Positions 31,623 to 43,359 of a stretch of 64,000 bases of DNA are shown here, one piece after another; within the stretch, counting starts at the first letter, position 1, and every line of letters begins with the position of its first letter. The stretch lies in contig JABACO010000018.1 of the NCBI GenBank assembly GCA_013339895.1, forward strand, positions 1,235,453-1,299,452, written 5' to 3'. The position numbers were made by a program, and so were the translations under genes. The DNA is from Ephydatia muelleri (Eukaryota; Porifera; Demospongiae; Spongillida; Spongillidae). The notes below the pieces were generated by a model. It saw only the letters and a program-made list of their open reading frames with translations, did no database searches and was not told where the DNA came from.

Positions 31623-34383
31623 ATGGCCTCCATGGCCCAACCTTCGAGTGATATGAATGCATTCAGGGATGCCCTAGCAATCGCAAAGAATATTGTAGTT
31701 CTTTCTGGTGCAGGGATTAGTGCTGAAAGTGGCGTCCCGACCTTTAGGTAAACAACAATTAACAGTTGATAAAAAATAGACGTTACTGCTCGTGCAGAGG
31801 CGCAGGAGGTCTGTGGCGCACGTATGCTGCTCAGCAGCTCGCCACGCCAGAAGCCTTCGAAGCCAACCCTTCGCTGGTGTGGGAGTTCTATCACTACCGG
31901 CGCGAGTTGATGCGAGTCAAAGATCCCAACCCCGGTCACAAGGCCATTGCAGAACTTGAAGCCCGCCTCAAGTCACAGGGAAGAAAGGTAACTATTGTGA
32001 CTCAGAATATCGACCGCCTTCACCACCGAGCGGGCTCTAAATCGATTATAGAACTTCATGGTGAGCCTTGACCACGCAGCTCGTGATGCCTCCCCTCCCC
32101 TCCCCTCCCCTCCCCTCCCCTCCCCTCCCCTCCCCTCCCCTCCCCTCCCCTCCCCTCCCCTCCCCTCCCCTCCCCTCCCCTCCCCTCCCCTCCCCTCCCC
32201 TCCCCTCCCCTCCCCTCCCCTCCCATCCCCTCCTCCCCTCCCCCCTCCCCTCCCCTCCCCTCCCCTCCCCTCCCCCTCCCCTCCCCTCCCCTCCCCTCCC
32301 CTCCCCTCCTCCCCCCCATCCCCATCAAATGTAACTCTTTCACAGGGTCACTGTTTGCTACTCGATGCACCAAGTGTGGTGTGGTGGAGGAGAATACTAC
32401 AAGTCCCATCGTGCCAGCACTCCAAGACAAAGGGTTTGTGTGTCATATTTATTTTCAATTGGAGCATATCTGGCACATCATATTATATAGCAGTTTATTG
32501 ATGCGTGCATATTTTAAGAAACGAGTGCGTGTATGATGCTTTCTCTCCTCCATCCTCTACCCCAATAATGATATTCAACTCCATTTCTAACCTATCTACT
32601 TACACACTGCATGTTTATAAATCTAGACAGCATTAAAAAAAGTTGGTGCAGTTATTAACGCTTATCTTTTCTTTTGTTAAGAGCCCCAGATCCCAGCAGC
32701 ATGGAGGCAAAGATACCTCTTGAGGAGCTTCCAAGGTTCCTAAACATTTAGCACGGGCACTGTGAATCAATTCTTTGTATGTGCTCCCAGGTGCAGCAGC
32801 GGTGCGTGTGGTGGCCTTCTGAGGCCCCACGTGGTGTGGTTTGGTGAGAGACTAGATGAAGAGGTGATGAGGGCTGCATCAGAGGCTCTTATGGAGTGTG
32901 ACATTTGCCTGCTGGTGAGAGATGAGGAGGATGGGGGGAGGAGGGGGGAAGGGTATCTGCAAAATTTGTTAGCTAGTTGCAATCACTTGATAGTTCCTTA
33001 AGAGTTCTTTTGCTCCCATGCTACTGGGATCTGGAGGCTTTTAAGAAAGGGAAGTAAAAGATTTTTGTCAACTATTAGTGACTACAATCAACTTAATTGG
33101 TCAAGTCGTTGTCCCAATGAGCCAATCATTGTCATTCATAGGGCGTGTCATATAGTCAGGGCTAATGGGTGTGGCCGTAGGGCGTGTCATATAGTCAGGG
33201 CTAATGGGTGTGGCCGTAGGGCGTGTCATATAGTCAGGGCTAATGGGTGGGGCCGTAGGGCGTGTCATTTAGTCAGAGCTAATGGGTGGGGCTGTCTATA
33301 GTCAGGGCTAATGGGTGGGGTCGTAGGGCGTGTCATATAGTCAGGGCTGATAGGTGGGGTCATAGGGCATGTCATATAGTCAGGGCTAATGGGTGGGGCC
33401 GTAGGGCGTGTCATATCTATAGTCAGGGCTAATGGGTGTGGCCGTAGGGCATGTCATATAGTCAGGGCTGATAGGTGGGGTCGTAAGGCGTGTCATATAG
33501 TCAGGGCTAATGGGTGGGGCCGTAGGGCGTGTCATATAGTCAGGGCTGATAGGTGGGGCCGTAAGGCGTGTCATATAGTCAGGGCTAATAGGTGGGGTCG
33601 TAAGGCGTGTCATATAGTCAGGGCTAATGGGTGGGGCCGTAAGGCGTGTCATATAGTCAGGGCTAATGGGTGGGGTCGTAAGGCGTGTCATATAGTCAGG
33701 GCTGATAGGTGGGGTCGTAAGGCGTGTCATATAGTCAGGGCTAATGGGTGGGGCCGTAAGGCGTGTCATATCCTTTCCCATTAAAGGGAAACGGAAATGG
33801 AAAAATAATACCTTTTAAATTAAAGACTGTTGAACGATTATGCCTTTGAGCTGTCTCTTTCATCAAGTTATTCAAAAAAGGGGCAGGCACAGAATAGCAT
33901 TAGTTGGAAGCAGTACAGACTAGTTGTGTATTAATAAGAGATACTTGTAAGCATGTGATAGTCATATGCATGTCCTCCTGTCTTATATCATCATCCCCTC
34001 TTGAAAAGTCGCAAATCAATTTTCACTTGAGCTTTTTCCTGGAAACTAAGCTGTGTGGTGTGGGTGTGCATATGGTGGGATGATCTGGTCATGAAGAGTC
34101 CATTGGCAGGTTGGCACCTCCTCAGTGGTCTATCCTGCTGCTGGGTTTGCACCCGTAGTGGCAGCCCGCGGAGTGCCAGTTGCTGAGTTCAACTTGGAAC
34201 AAACACCAGTGACCTCTCTACTGAGGTGAGATTACTCCAACCCCCTCACACTCTCATTCAATTCAGAGCTACCAATTGACATTTGACGTCATCATGTTGT
34301 CGCCACATGACAGGTTTCACTTTGAAGGAAAAAGCGGTGACCTATTGCCAATAGCCTTGGCCAGACACCAGTCTGAACCTTGA
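31623..34383 (+). CDS. SIRT5: SIRT5-type NAD-dependent lysine deacylase
   Basis: Class III sirtuin removing succinyl, malonyl and glutaryl groups from lysine. Seven exons: 31623-31747, 31798-32060, 32346-32433, 32682-32735, 32791-32914, 34110-34225, 34314-34383; 840 nt, 279 aa. NAD-binding [30 protein letters not shown] and catalytic His in IIELHG are present. The zinc Cys pairs are CTKC and CSSGAC. The C-terminal [14 protein letters not shown] and [10 protein letters not shown] follow. The Tyr and Arg that read acidic acyl groups in SIRT5 are seen in [11 protein letters not shown]. The start shown gives a short N-terminus ([18 protein letters not shown]) without a clear mitochondrial leader; an upstream ATG at 31,619 is followed by a stop. 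Introns 2 and 5 hold a (CTCCC)n tract and a 39-bp minisatellite. Confidence 0.93.
32087..32312. repeat. (CCCTC)n pentanucleotide microsatellite
   Basis: More than 40 units of CTCCC with few interruptions, in SIRT5 intron 2 between the donor at 32,061 and the acceptor at 32,345. Its complement is GGGAG, a G4-type motif. Confidence 0.95.
33145..33770. repeat. ~39 bp minisatellite in SIRT5 intron 5
   Basis: About sixteen units of GGGCGTGTCATATAGTCAGG + GCTAATGGGTGGGGCCGTA with variants (CTGATAGG, GTCGTAAGGC). Both strands carry long open frames ([13 protein letters not shown] and [13 protein letters not shown] type), which are artefacts. Confidence 0.92.
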
Positions 34384-34919
34384 TGGAAGCAAGTAGAATA
34401 CACTTGTAGTATTGTAACAAGATCAGTGAAGAACTTGTAATTTAGTTTCTTAGAATCTTAGAATATGCTGTACCCTATTTAAGGGTGTGTATCTTGCTCT
34501 GATTATAGCTGGCAAGTCAGTTGTAGTAAGGTTGTTGCGTTTAGTTTGTGTGCACGTGTGTGTGCTAATGGACGTGCCTGTCACGCATTCAGCGCCTCGT
34601 CTACTTCTTTTTCGTGTACTTGGTATTTGATTTGCATCATGGATACTTCAGTAGCCCCTTCCACCACACAAACGACACTACTTTACTGCTCCCAAGGTTA
34701 CTACTACTGAATTTTTGAGTCTCCCTGTGCCAGTAGCCGAAGACGTATCAACTGCCATTGCTGCTTTCCACGTGTACGTGTGCTGGTTAATAGTAATCGG
34801 TCAATTTTTTAATGTTACAATAATCAAAACAAATAACAATATAACTTGCGGTTGTCGCACTCACGTGCTTAATCACTTTAATTTTAAACGTGTGTACGCC
34901 GTGAGGTCAAGGAGGGGAA
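34384..34919. other. intergenic region SIRT5 to PDI
   Basis: Holds the 3' end of SIRT5 and the promoter and 5' UTR of the PDI gene. I see no further gene and no strong TATA box. Confidence 0.5.
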
Positions 34920-35662
34920 ATGATGAGACTCGTGGTTTTGGCGTTGTGTGCGTTCGCGGTGCCGATCAGTTGCGGCGTTATACAGCTGGACAATAGCAAT
35001 TTTGATCAGGTACAGGCAACTAATGCGGTGCGAGCGCGCCCAGTTTGTTACTCACCTTATCCTATTTGTCCGTATCCAGTTCGTGAACGGAGACAAAGCC
35101 GCCTTTGTTGAGTTCTACGCACCGTGTAAGTCCATATTTGGTATGCACTTTCTTGGAAATAACCTGTTTTTAACTATTTCCTAGGGTGCGGACACTGCAA
35201 GCATCTAGCCCCGGCCTACGAGGAAGTTGGGAAAGCGTTTGATAATGTGGCCGATGTCATCATCGCTAAGGTCGACGCGGACGCGGAGAAAGAACTAGGC
35301 TCTCGTTTCGGTGTTCAGGGATTCCCAACGCTCAAGTTTTTCCCCAAGGGTAGCAAGGACCCTGAAGAGTACGTAAGAGCGTTGTGTATCGAATGCGTAA
35401 CGTTACGCGCTCACATATTCTTTCCTCCTCTCCATTTCAAACACTCAACCCCCCACCCCACCCCGGCCTCCGCTGCCATCCAACAGTTACAATGGTGGCA
35501 GGGCCGCTGAAGATATTATTCAGTTCATTAATAGCAAGTCTGGTAAGCGCCAGAGAATAGGTTGCTGAAGGGTTAAAGTAGAGAAACGGCAAAAGGGTTA
35601 AAATCATAACCTCTGGAAGAGTAAATTTGAACTTTGTTGTGTTATTTGTGTTGTGGATGATG

Positions 35663-35703
<41 letters not shown>

Positions 35704-35726
35704 GGTTAGTTGGTTGGTTGGTATGC

Positions 35727-35811
<85 letters not shown>

Positions 35812-37368
35812 TTATTTGTGTGGTGTATTGTGTGTTAGTATTTTGTGTCCATACACCTAGGTAACATGTTGCCTGGGTGTATGCTGACGATTTTTGTGTT
35901 GTGCACAACACAACATGTTGCCTCGCATACAGAGGTGTCCTATTCGAGGCAATGTGAAAAGAAACCATCAATGTATAATAATCTTTATTGCATGCAAAAA
36001 CGTTGTCTACTTGGACTTGAGACATGACACAGTGAAACTAGTAATTGAGTGGTAAGACCAACAGATATGCTTGTTACAAAGCGCTCTAACTGACCTGAAG
36101 CTTGTGTACTTCTTGGTTTGTTTGTTTTTCTCAAGATAGGTACAAAGTGCCATTAAATATTGCATGCAACATATTGCACCTAGCATACAGTCACCTGTAG
36201 CAGTTTGTGTGGGGAGAGGGGGGGGGGAGGAGAACAGTTAAGAGGCAACAATATCACTGTGCATGTGCATTCCCACATCTCAGGCACTCGGGGTCGTGTG
36301 AAGAAAGCAGCAAGCGCAGTGGTGGATTTGACTACTGAAAACTTTGATAGCATTGTGAAGGACCCCACAAAGAACGTTCTGGTGGAGTTCTATGCCCCAT
36401 GTGAGTGCAGGGAGGATGTGAGGTGTGAGTACAGGGAGGAGAGGTGAGGTGTGAGTGCAGGGAGGAGGTGAGGGTGAGTGCAGGGAGGAGGTGAGGGTGA
36501 GTGCAGGGAGGAGGTGAGGGTGAGTGCAGGGAGGAGGTGAGGGTGAGTGCAGGGAGGAGAGGTGAGGTGTGAGTGCAGGGAGGAGGTGAGGGTGAGTGCA
36601 GGGAGGAGAGATGAGGTGTGAGTGCAGGGAGGAGGTGAGGGTGAGTGCAGGGAGGAGAGGTGAGGTGTGAGTGCAGGGAGGAGGTGAGGGTGAGTGCAGG
36701 GAGGAGAGATGAGGTGTGAGTGCAGGGAGGAGGTGAGGGTGTGAGTGCATGGAGGAGGTGAGGGTGTGAGTGCAGGGAGGAGAGGTGAGGTGTGAGTGCA
36801 GGGAGGAGAGGTGAGGTGTGAGTGCAGGGAGGTGAGGTGTGTAGTACTGAGAAGTGAGAGATGAAGGGTGGTGAGGAAGGACAAGTTGGTATGCAGCAAA
36901 CGAAACCAGACACATGTTACTGCAACGTAGTCCGGTGTAGCCACACCCTCACGTGTAGTCCGGTGTAGCCACACCCTCACGTGTGGATGGAGGGTCTGGA
37001 CAGTTGCCTATTCTCAAGTCGTGCCAATTAGCTTCTGTTAATTAATAATTATTAAACAAATTGCATTCCTCCCTATGTAATAAGTTTTAATAACAGAAAA
37101 TATTTGGCACGACTCGAGAATAGGCAACTATACGCGGGTGTGTGGCTAACTGCAAAATTGTTCACAGTAATAACCACATCCCTTTCTCTTTGTTTAAAAA
37201 AGGGTGTGGCCACTGCAAAGCATTGGCACCTACGTATGAGGAAGTGGGTGCCACGTACAAGAATGAAGAAAATGTGAGTCCCTTTCGTGGAGTGTGGTGT
37301 GTGTCGTCAAATCATTCTGTGAGGGGTTGTGTGTGTGTGTGTTGTGTGTGTGTGTGTGTGTGTGTGTG

Positions 37369-37428
<60 letters not shown>

Positions 37429-37698
37429 CTTGCATTGGAGATGTGTCTATCACAATAAAATAATCAAATTGGCACATGTTGCAGTGTGTGGTTGCGAGAG
37501 TGGATGCTGATGCACAGAGGGACTTGGCTTCAAGGTAAGTGGAAGGGTTTGGGGAGGAGGGAGCATGTTGACTTCTTTTGCCTTGGTGTTGTCAGGTATG
37601 GTGTACAGGGGTATCCCACCATCAAGTTCTTCCCTAAAGATAACAAGGACGGAACAGACGTGAGTGCGAAGTGTGATTGATCTGATTTATATTTAACC

Positions 37699-37770
<72 letters not shown>

Positions 37771-39324
37771 CCAGTACAATGAAGGTCGTGCAGCTGATGA
37801 TTTTGTGCTGTTCTTGAACAAGAATTGTGGTACCTTCAGAATGGTGGGAGGAAAGCTAAGCCCACTGGTGAGTGGGGGGGGGGGGGGGGGGGGGTGGGGT
37901 TACATTGCATGGGTGGGTGCATGTGTAACAGTGGGACTATTGAAACACCATTCAGTAGCACCATTCAGTAGTATTGTGCATTGAAATTGATTATGTTGGG
38001 CTTCAAGTAAAAATGATGTGTGGGAGTTGTTGGAGATGAAGGTGTGAAATCAGAAGAGAGGTGCTTCAAAACATGCAGTGTTAGAACAAGGGGCTTTAAT
38101 ACTCCTGTGTCACATGCAGTGTTAGAACAAGGGGCCTTAACACTCACTATGTGTGGGGTTTGTCTGCTTCAATGTGCAGGCTGGTGTTGTTGAGGATTTG
38201 AACCCATTGGCCAGCAAGTTCATGGCGGAAGAGGCGAATCGTGAGCAGATTCTTGCAGAGGCAGCAGCTGCTGCATCTGCAAGCAGTGATGCACAGTGAG
38301 TTTTGGGGGAGGGAGGCAGAGCAATTTGCAGATATGATGCATACAGCTGTGTGGTACATGGCTTCTTTGGTATTTTGCGCCATCAGAAATTCATTTTTAC
38401 TTCAACCCCACATAATAGTTTTGACTACAACTGTGCTGTACAACTAGGCTTCGAAAGGGTTTGCTATTCTAGATTTGCGGAATACAGGCGGGCACTGTAT
38501 GTGTGTATTACTGACTTTGTGTGATGGGGTGGTTCTTGGCGAAAGTTGTGACGTAAAATGTAATTCAGCTTAAAAACGGATTCACGTGAACAGTTAATGT
38601 CCAATCTCAAAAGGTGTAACAACTATTGTAATGTATAGTCAGAAGAATGGCTTGCTCTGGCATTTATATAGGCTACATGTTAAATTGTGTGTATAGAAAG
38701 CATGCTAGAAGAGATGTACTACGAAACTCCTTATTCAGCTAGTATGTGCAAGCGTGCAATTATGGGCGTACTTTCCATGTGTTCCCTAAGCACCCCCCAC
38801 TCCTTTCTGATACACCCATCATAGTGCAACCCCTTCACTATACACTCTTGCTGTATGCTTGTGAAACTTCCCTCCTTTTTTCAGCTGATAATCGTATGCA
38901 TGTCCAGTTTATGCTCGTATATATATTTAAACTTGCCCTCTCCCTCGGTCCATGAACAGTGGAAGGAGGGTGGGGAGAGGGAAGGGGATGAGGTTCTGGA
39001 TAGCCATTTTACTATCTATAATTTATCTGCAGTGCCGAGTATTATGTTAAGGTTATGAAGAAGGTGCAAGAGAAGGGGGGAGAGTTTGTGAAGGCTGAAA
39101 ATGAGCGACTTGGCCGTATTCTGAGTAAGTATACCACCTACAACTGCACTATTTTGTTGTTGCATTTTGGGGGGTTGGGTTGTCATCCTCCTCCCTCATG
39201 ACATGTACCTCTCTTACCATCCCCTGCTCCAACCCCTCCTCCTCACAAAGGTGGTGACATCTCTTCCAAAAAGAGTGATGAGCTGATCAAGAAGCAGAAT
39301 GTGCTCAGAAAGTTTGAGCTGTGA
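34920..39324 (+). CDS. protein disulfide isomerase: two thioredoxin domains + ERp29-like C-terminal domain
   Basis: ER oxidoreductase of 350 aa, twelve exons: 34920-35009, 35080-35125, 35185-35368, 35487-35542, 36284-36400, 37203-37273, 37485-37534, 37596-37659, 37775-37867, 38180-38295, 39033-39124, 39251-39324; phases all agree. Signal peptide MMRLVVLALCAFAVPISCGV. Each thioredoxin domain has the active site FYAPWCGHCK; the Trp codon is split by an intron at the same place in both, showing internal duplication. Cis-Pro loops are GVQGFPTLKFFPKGSK and GVQGYPTIKFFPKDNK. The last third (EDLNPLASKFMAEEANREQI ... EYYVKVMKKVQEKG ... ERLGRIL ... SKKSDELIKKQNVLRKFEL) is an all-helical ERp29 C-terminal (D) domain ending in KFEL, a plausible KDEL-like retrieval signal. 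This order (a-a'-D) is the PDI-D/ERp38 arrangement known best from plants, fungi and slime moulds, rather than PDIA6. Confidence 0.93.
35663..35808. repeat. (TG)n microsatellite, PDI intron 4
   Basis: Two TG runs split by TTTTGGTTAGTTGGTTGG, about 120 bp after the exon 4 donor. Confidence 0.95.
36401..36840. repeat. donor-derived minisatellite in PDI intron 5
   Basis: The array starts exactly at the exon 5 donor. The unit GTGAGTGCAGGGAGGAGGTG + AGG(GT) is repeated about 18 times with 22-29 bp variants (GAGAGGTGAGGT insertions). Each unit therefore carries GTGAGT, the consensus 5' splice site. Confidence 0.92.
36928..36985. repeat. two tandem 30 bp copies (GTAGTCCGGTGTAGCCACAC)
   Basis: GTAGTCCGGTGTAGCCACAC + CCTCACGT occurs twice in direct tandem, just upstream of the MITE at 37,002. 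Confidence 0.85.
37002..37129. mobile_element. 128 bp MITE in PDI intron 5
   Basis: Left end AGTTGCCTATTCTCAAGTCG is mirrored by CGACTCGAGAATAGGCAACT at the right; arms are about 27 bp (to GTGCCAA/TTGGCAC) with an AT-rich loop. No coding capacity. Confidence 0.85.
37328..37770. repeat. (TG)n tracts in PDI introns 6 and 8
   Basis: TG runs at 37,328-37,428 and 37,699-37,768. The second ends 6 bp before the exon 9 acceptor CCAG, so it replaces a normal polypyrimidine tract. A poly-G run follows the exon 9 donor at 37,873-37,892. Confidence 0.92.
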
Positions 39325-40006
39325 GAGCAGAAATGGACATAGGCAAACTATTCTAAAATGGTCATTAGATGTTCTATGATTTTTCTTTTCCTCCAAGCTA
39401 CATAGAAACTAGAAAAGCTGGTAATGATAGTTTCAGTTGATGTGGGTTGGGAGTGTCGGTCACTGCCTCCATGGTGTGGCTGTTCCAGGTCTGCTGCAGA
39501 GATCGGGAAATCACGAGAGTTCAAAGTTAATTAAAGCAATTATTGTTGACTGCAGTGAAATTGTTACCTTGAAATTCTGTATCTGCTGCTGTGGGAAAGA
39601 AAGCCACGTGCATTTAGGGTTGCTTGAAAAGAGAGAGAGAGAGAGCAAAGCTTACTACGAAGTTGCTGGCATGGGTTTGGAAGACTTGGGACGATGCGGT
39701 CCTGTTAAGTTGCTGATGGTGGTCTGTAGGTAATTGTGGAGAGGAAGTTGGTCACCAAAGTAATGGGACATAGAGTCACCGCCGAACCTGCCATGAAGAG
39801 GTGATGGAGGGGTGCTTGTCACGTACGGCCAGTCCGCTGAAGTAAAGATCTGAGGATTGCACCAGAAAAAAATACGTTGGAACGTTCTATCGTAATTCTT
39901 TTGTAAAACATGCGAACGTTCTCACCACCACTATTGTTCGTCTGAACTGTTCCAAGTAGTTTCCTCCACGCATCTGTGTTGCTGTGGGAAGTACATAGTT
40001 AATGCT
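39325..40006. other. 3' flank of PDI, no gene seen
   Basis: Non-coding. An AATAAA at about 40,017 on the plus strand could be a distal poly(A) signal, but the distance from the stop (about 690 bp) makes this uncertain. Confidence 0.4.
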
Positions 40007-40941
40007 TCATCTTGATAATAAAGTGTTAATGAATTCAAGTTTACCGTGTTGCAATTGTGCGCATTGTTGATTTAGTTGTTCGGTCGAGAATTCGCTGGTA
40101 TGCGAGAACGAGGTGTGATTATAATATTGCTGCCTTCTACGTGTGGTAGCCCCGTATATGCGTGTAAATGGCACTTGCTCGGTCTTGGCTTGACCTAATA
40201 CTATTCCCTGCATGCACGACAACCAATCTTAACTTCACCTTTAACACCACAATGTACGGAGTAATGATGGGGCCCTGACAAGACAGTTCAACTATTCATA
40301 TTGCACCATAGATAGTATCTATGATTTCTTTTATTATTATCATTTAAATACTAATCGCCATGACTTCAGTTCGCGCGCCATACAAGGCATCAGTTTTGTT
40401 GACAAATCATGCACGACCGCTGCCGAAGTGTAGCTAGCTCTTTTGTACCATTAGAAGGCTAACACAATAAACGAAAGCGAACACGAAAATAATGAGCAAA
40501 CGGTCACGCTGGTTTTGCGCGAAGGATTTTCAAATGCTAACACTCTCGTAACCCTTTTTGTAACTTACTCGACAAGGTATTGCTGGTGCCTTAGTAACCA
40601 GCGTGCTTCTTGCACTCAAAAAATTCTCTTGGAGGATATAAATAATTTGCTTAAGGTTCGTTCAAGGGGGCTGCTTATTTTTACGCACCTGGTTCACAGC
40701 TGGTGATGTGTCTGCTATGCTCGGTGGTCAGCTTGTGTAGAACAGTGTCCATGCTCATCCGCCTCAGCGTGGGCAGCTGGGGATGGTACAGTTGGTGCTT
40801 CACGCTGGCAAGCCTCACGGACGGAGGTCGCTGTGTGCTGCACATCATTTTGCAAATCGATGTTTTGTTTTTTGTTTTTATTTTTGCGAGTGTGCGTGGA
40901 ATGGGCGCACGTGACTGTAAACCTATATTCACTTTCTCCAA
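40007..40941 (-). CDS. possible two-exon hypothetical gene
   Basis: Unrecognised. A minus-strand exon from about 40,850 reads MMCSTQRPPSVRLASVKHQL then YHPQLPTLRRMSMDTVLHKL up to TSCEPG, ending at a CCAG-GTGCGT donor near 40,691. Third positions are GC-rich, unlike the surroundings. A second open segment (about 40,200-40,007) reads GQAKTEQVPFTRIYGATTRR ... FINTLLSR-stop and is preceded by TGCATGCAG and GGAATAG acceptors. The phases join only if the second acceptor is used. Additional exons may lie between them. No domain is recognised, so this could be chance. Confidence 0.25.
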
Positions 40942-41082
40942 AAATCATTATCGTGTCAGTATCTACGACTCATGTAATGCGCTGCAGCAATTTTATACTA
41001 ATCTGACGCGTAGCAGTCAATATTTTTGTTGGGTTGGCCGCACAAAGTGTGAAGTAGGAAAACTACCCCGCCGCTAGCTATG

Positions 41083-41865
41083 CAGGGGCGGATCCAGGAT
41101 TTTGGGAAAGGGGGGTCTGATACAACTGGGGGAGGGGGCGTGCCCCCTCCCGTGACAGCAGGGGGGTCTGGGGGAGCGCTGATAGCTTCCTCAGTGGGGT
41201 CTGGGGCTTCGCCCCAGCCTCTTTTTTGCTTTTGCGTTTATTTAGCATGAAATTCACAGTGATATCCAATACATGCATATAGACCTTATTCGACCGCAAA
41301 TATGAATATATTATTGTGTGACATGCATCACGCGATATCCGGATTACTGGAGCCTGCATGGATAGCGACGAGAAAACTGTTCATTCTTCACAATGCTATA
41401 GTTCCTACTGCTCAGCAATTAAATTCGTGACGCAAATCTTTTGTGAATTTGTGACCGAGCGTGCACGTGGCCAACCACCAGCGGTCTATAAACGACTCAT
41501 GTATGTTTTACTATAGTATTAGTATTTTAGTTTACTTAGCTCTATAGCTATCTGTTTTCTGAGGAAAAGAATCTGAGATCCATCCCATTCACGTCTTTTG
41601 ATCGCTTACCTCAATTCCTGCTCACACGCACCATTCGATCGATCGCGCGATTAAATATTTCATTAATACACATGTAAGAGGATTTAATTAGATCGATATA
41701 TACCCCAGAACGATGTGCAATCTTGCAAATCCAAGGACGGTAACATGCAGAACGCTGCATAGATTACAGTATGCATACGTCATTCTTCATATAGGAAAGG
41801 GGGGGTCCGGACCCCCTGGACCCCCCCCCCCCCCCCCCCCCCCCCCCCCTATAAATCCGCCCCTG
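41083..41865. mobile_element. ~780 bp non-autonomous element with TIR CAGGGGCGGAT
   Basis: Left end CAGGGGCGGATCCAGGATTT and right end ...AATCCGCCCCTG are inverted repeats. Beneath them G-rich (41,110-41,170) and C-rich (41,797-41,850) subterminal tracts also pair. CTATG is present immediately outside both ends (5-6 bp; shorter than the 8 bp expected for hAT). The start CAGGGGCGGAT is typical of hAT MITEs in many animals. No transposase is seen. Confidence 0.8.
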
Positions 41866-42121
41866 CTATGGCTGTGATTAATGGGTAACTCGGCTTTAAA
41901 GAATGCACTACAATAAATGGATTACTCCGAGGTTTTAAACAGACTATAGCATAGGCAGCGTTGTTTTTCACATACAATGTAGTAGTTATTTAACGGAGTT
42001 CACATGGTCCCAAACAACTACGCAATTGTCGCGCATGCGCTAGTCTTACGTCGTGCGGTTAAGTAGCTATTTTTCGAACTGACCGCGACAAATGACACCT
42101 AGTACCTGGGTTTTTGTTTAT

Positions 42122-42123
42122 GT

Positions 42124-42202
<79 letters not shown>

Positions 42203-42207
42203 TGGTG

Positions 42208-42238
<31 letters not shown>

Positions 42239-42281
42239 TGTGTGTGTGTGTGTGTGTGGTGTGTTGTGTGTGTGTGTGTGT

Positions 42282-42320
<39 letters not shown>

Positions 42321-42347
42321 TGGTGTGTGTGTGGTGTGTGTGTGTGT

Positions 42348-42407
<60 letters not shown>
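42122..42407. repeat. long (TG)n/(TGG) microsatellite
   Basis: About 285 bp of TG with regularly placed GTGGTG interruptions. It directly abuts the MITE at 42,408. Confidence 0.95.
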
Positions 42408-42411
<4 letters not shown>

Positions 42412-42537
42412 GTCGTTTCCAGAGGGGTTCCCTGAGCATATTCACAATTCATTTTCACCATATATGGTATTAGCCACTCCTTATATGGTGAAAATGAGTT
42501 GTGAAATGTTCAAGAAACCCCTCTGGATACGCCACTG
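42408..42537. mobile_element. 130 bp foldback MITE inside a TG microsatellite
   Basis: Left CAGTGTCGTTTCCAGAGGGG and right CCCCTCTGGATACGCCACTG are inverted, and the inner part (TTCACAATTCATTTTCACCA / TGGTGAAAATGAGTTGTGAA) also pairs, so it folds into one hairpin. TG repeats flank both sides, consistent with insertion into a pre-existing (TG)n tract. Confidence 0.88.
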
Positions 42538-42611
42538 GTGTGTGTGCGTGTGTGTGTGTGTGTGTGTGCGTGTGCGTGCGCGTGCGCGTGCGCGTGCGCG
42601 TGTGCGTGCGC

Positions 42612-42647
<36 letters not shown>

Positions 42648-42672
42648 CACTGTGTGCGTGTGCGTGTGTGAT
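42538..42672. repeat. (TG)n/(CGTGCG)n tract
   Basis: TG repeats interrupted by about 40 bp of GTGCGCGTGCGC, a strongly Z-DNA-prone alternating sequence. It continues the microsatellite on the right side of the MITE. Confidence 0.92.
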
Positions 42673-43359
42673 AAGTATGCAATGATGATGTGTCGCACAA
42701 ACGCTCGAGGGTCGCTATGCAACCTTACTTCAGTCGATATATAAGCATCGGAGGAGTCGAAAAGAATAAATGGATTCTGCAAAATGTAAAAGTTCCTTAT
42801 AGTATATGTTTTACCGGTGAGAGATTCAGCTATACATGTACGCACTACTCGGCCCCACCTTCCAACAGATCTGATGCAGATCGCATATACCAAGTGCGTG
42901 CATTTGACGATCTATAGTCCATGCAGTGTCTTTCTATAGTATAATATTGATGATTCCTTGTCAAATTAATGATACACGTTCTTTCAGATTTAATCTCGCA
43001 TAGGAATGTCACCTCTGCTTGCACAATTAACCAAAATCTTGCATGAAATAAATAAAAATCAATAATAATTATAAAATACACACAACTGAATGGAATCATG
43101 TAACAGAAAGACTCGCCATATATCAGACTACTACCTTTTGAACAACTCAGACTTTACGATATGATGATCGAACTCTTCAACGGCACACAACAAAACTTTG
43201 CATGCAAAGTTGTATACAGTGGTTTTATAGGTCCCTCCGTGAATACCTGCACGAAATATATGGATGAGTACTTTCCACATTCATGCATTAAAAATGTCGA
43301 TCACGCATGGAAAGAAGAACCACGAGACCTACATTCAAGCCACTGTCGAGGCTTCTTAC

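Noticed and set aside
33386..33784. 131-codon open frames on both strands in SIRT5 intron 5
   Set aside because: The 39-bp minisatellite is a multiple of three and lacks stops. No conserved sequence, and it lies between SIRT5 exons.
41083..41865. Confident hAT assignment of the CAGGGGCGGAT element
   Set aside because: Only 5-6 bp (CTATG) is duplicated at the flanks instead of 8, so the superfamily label stays tentative.
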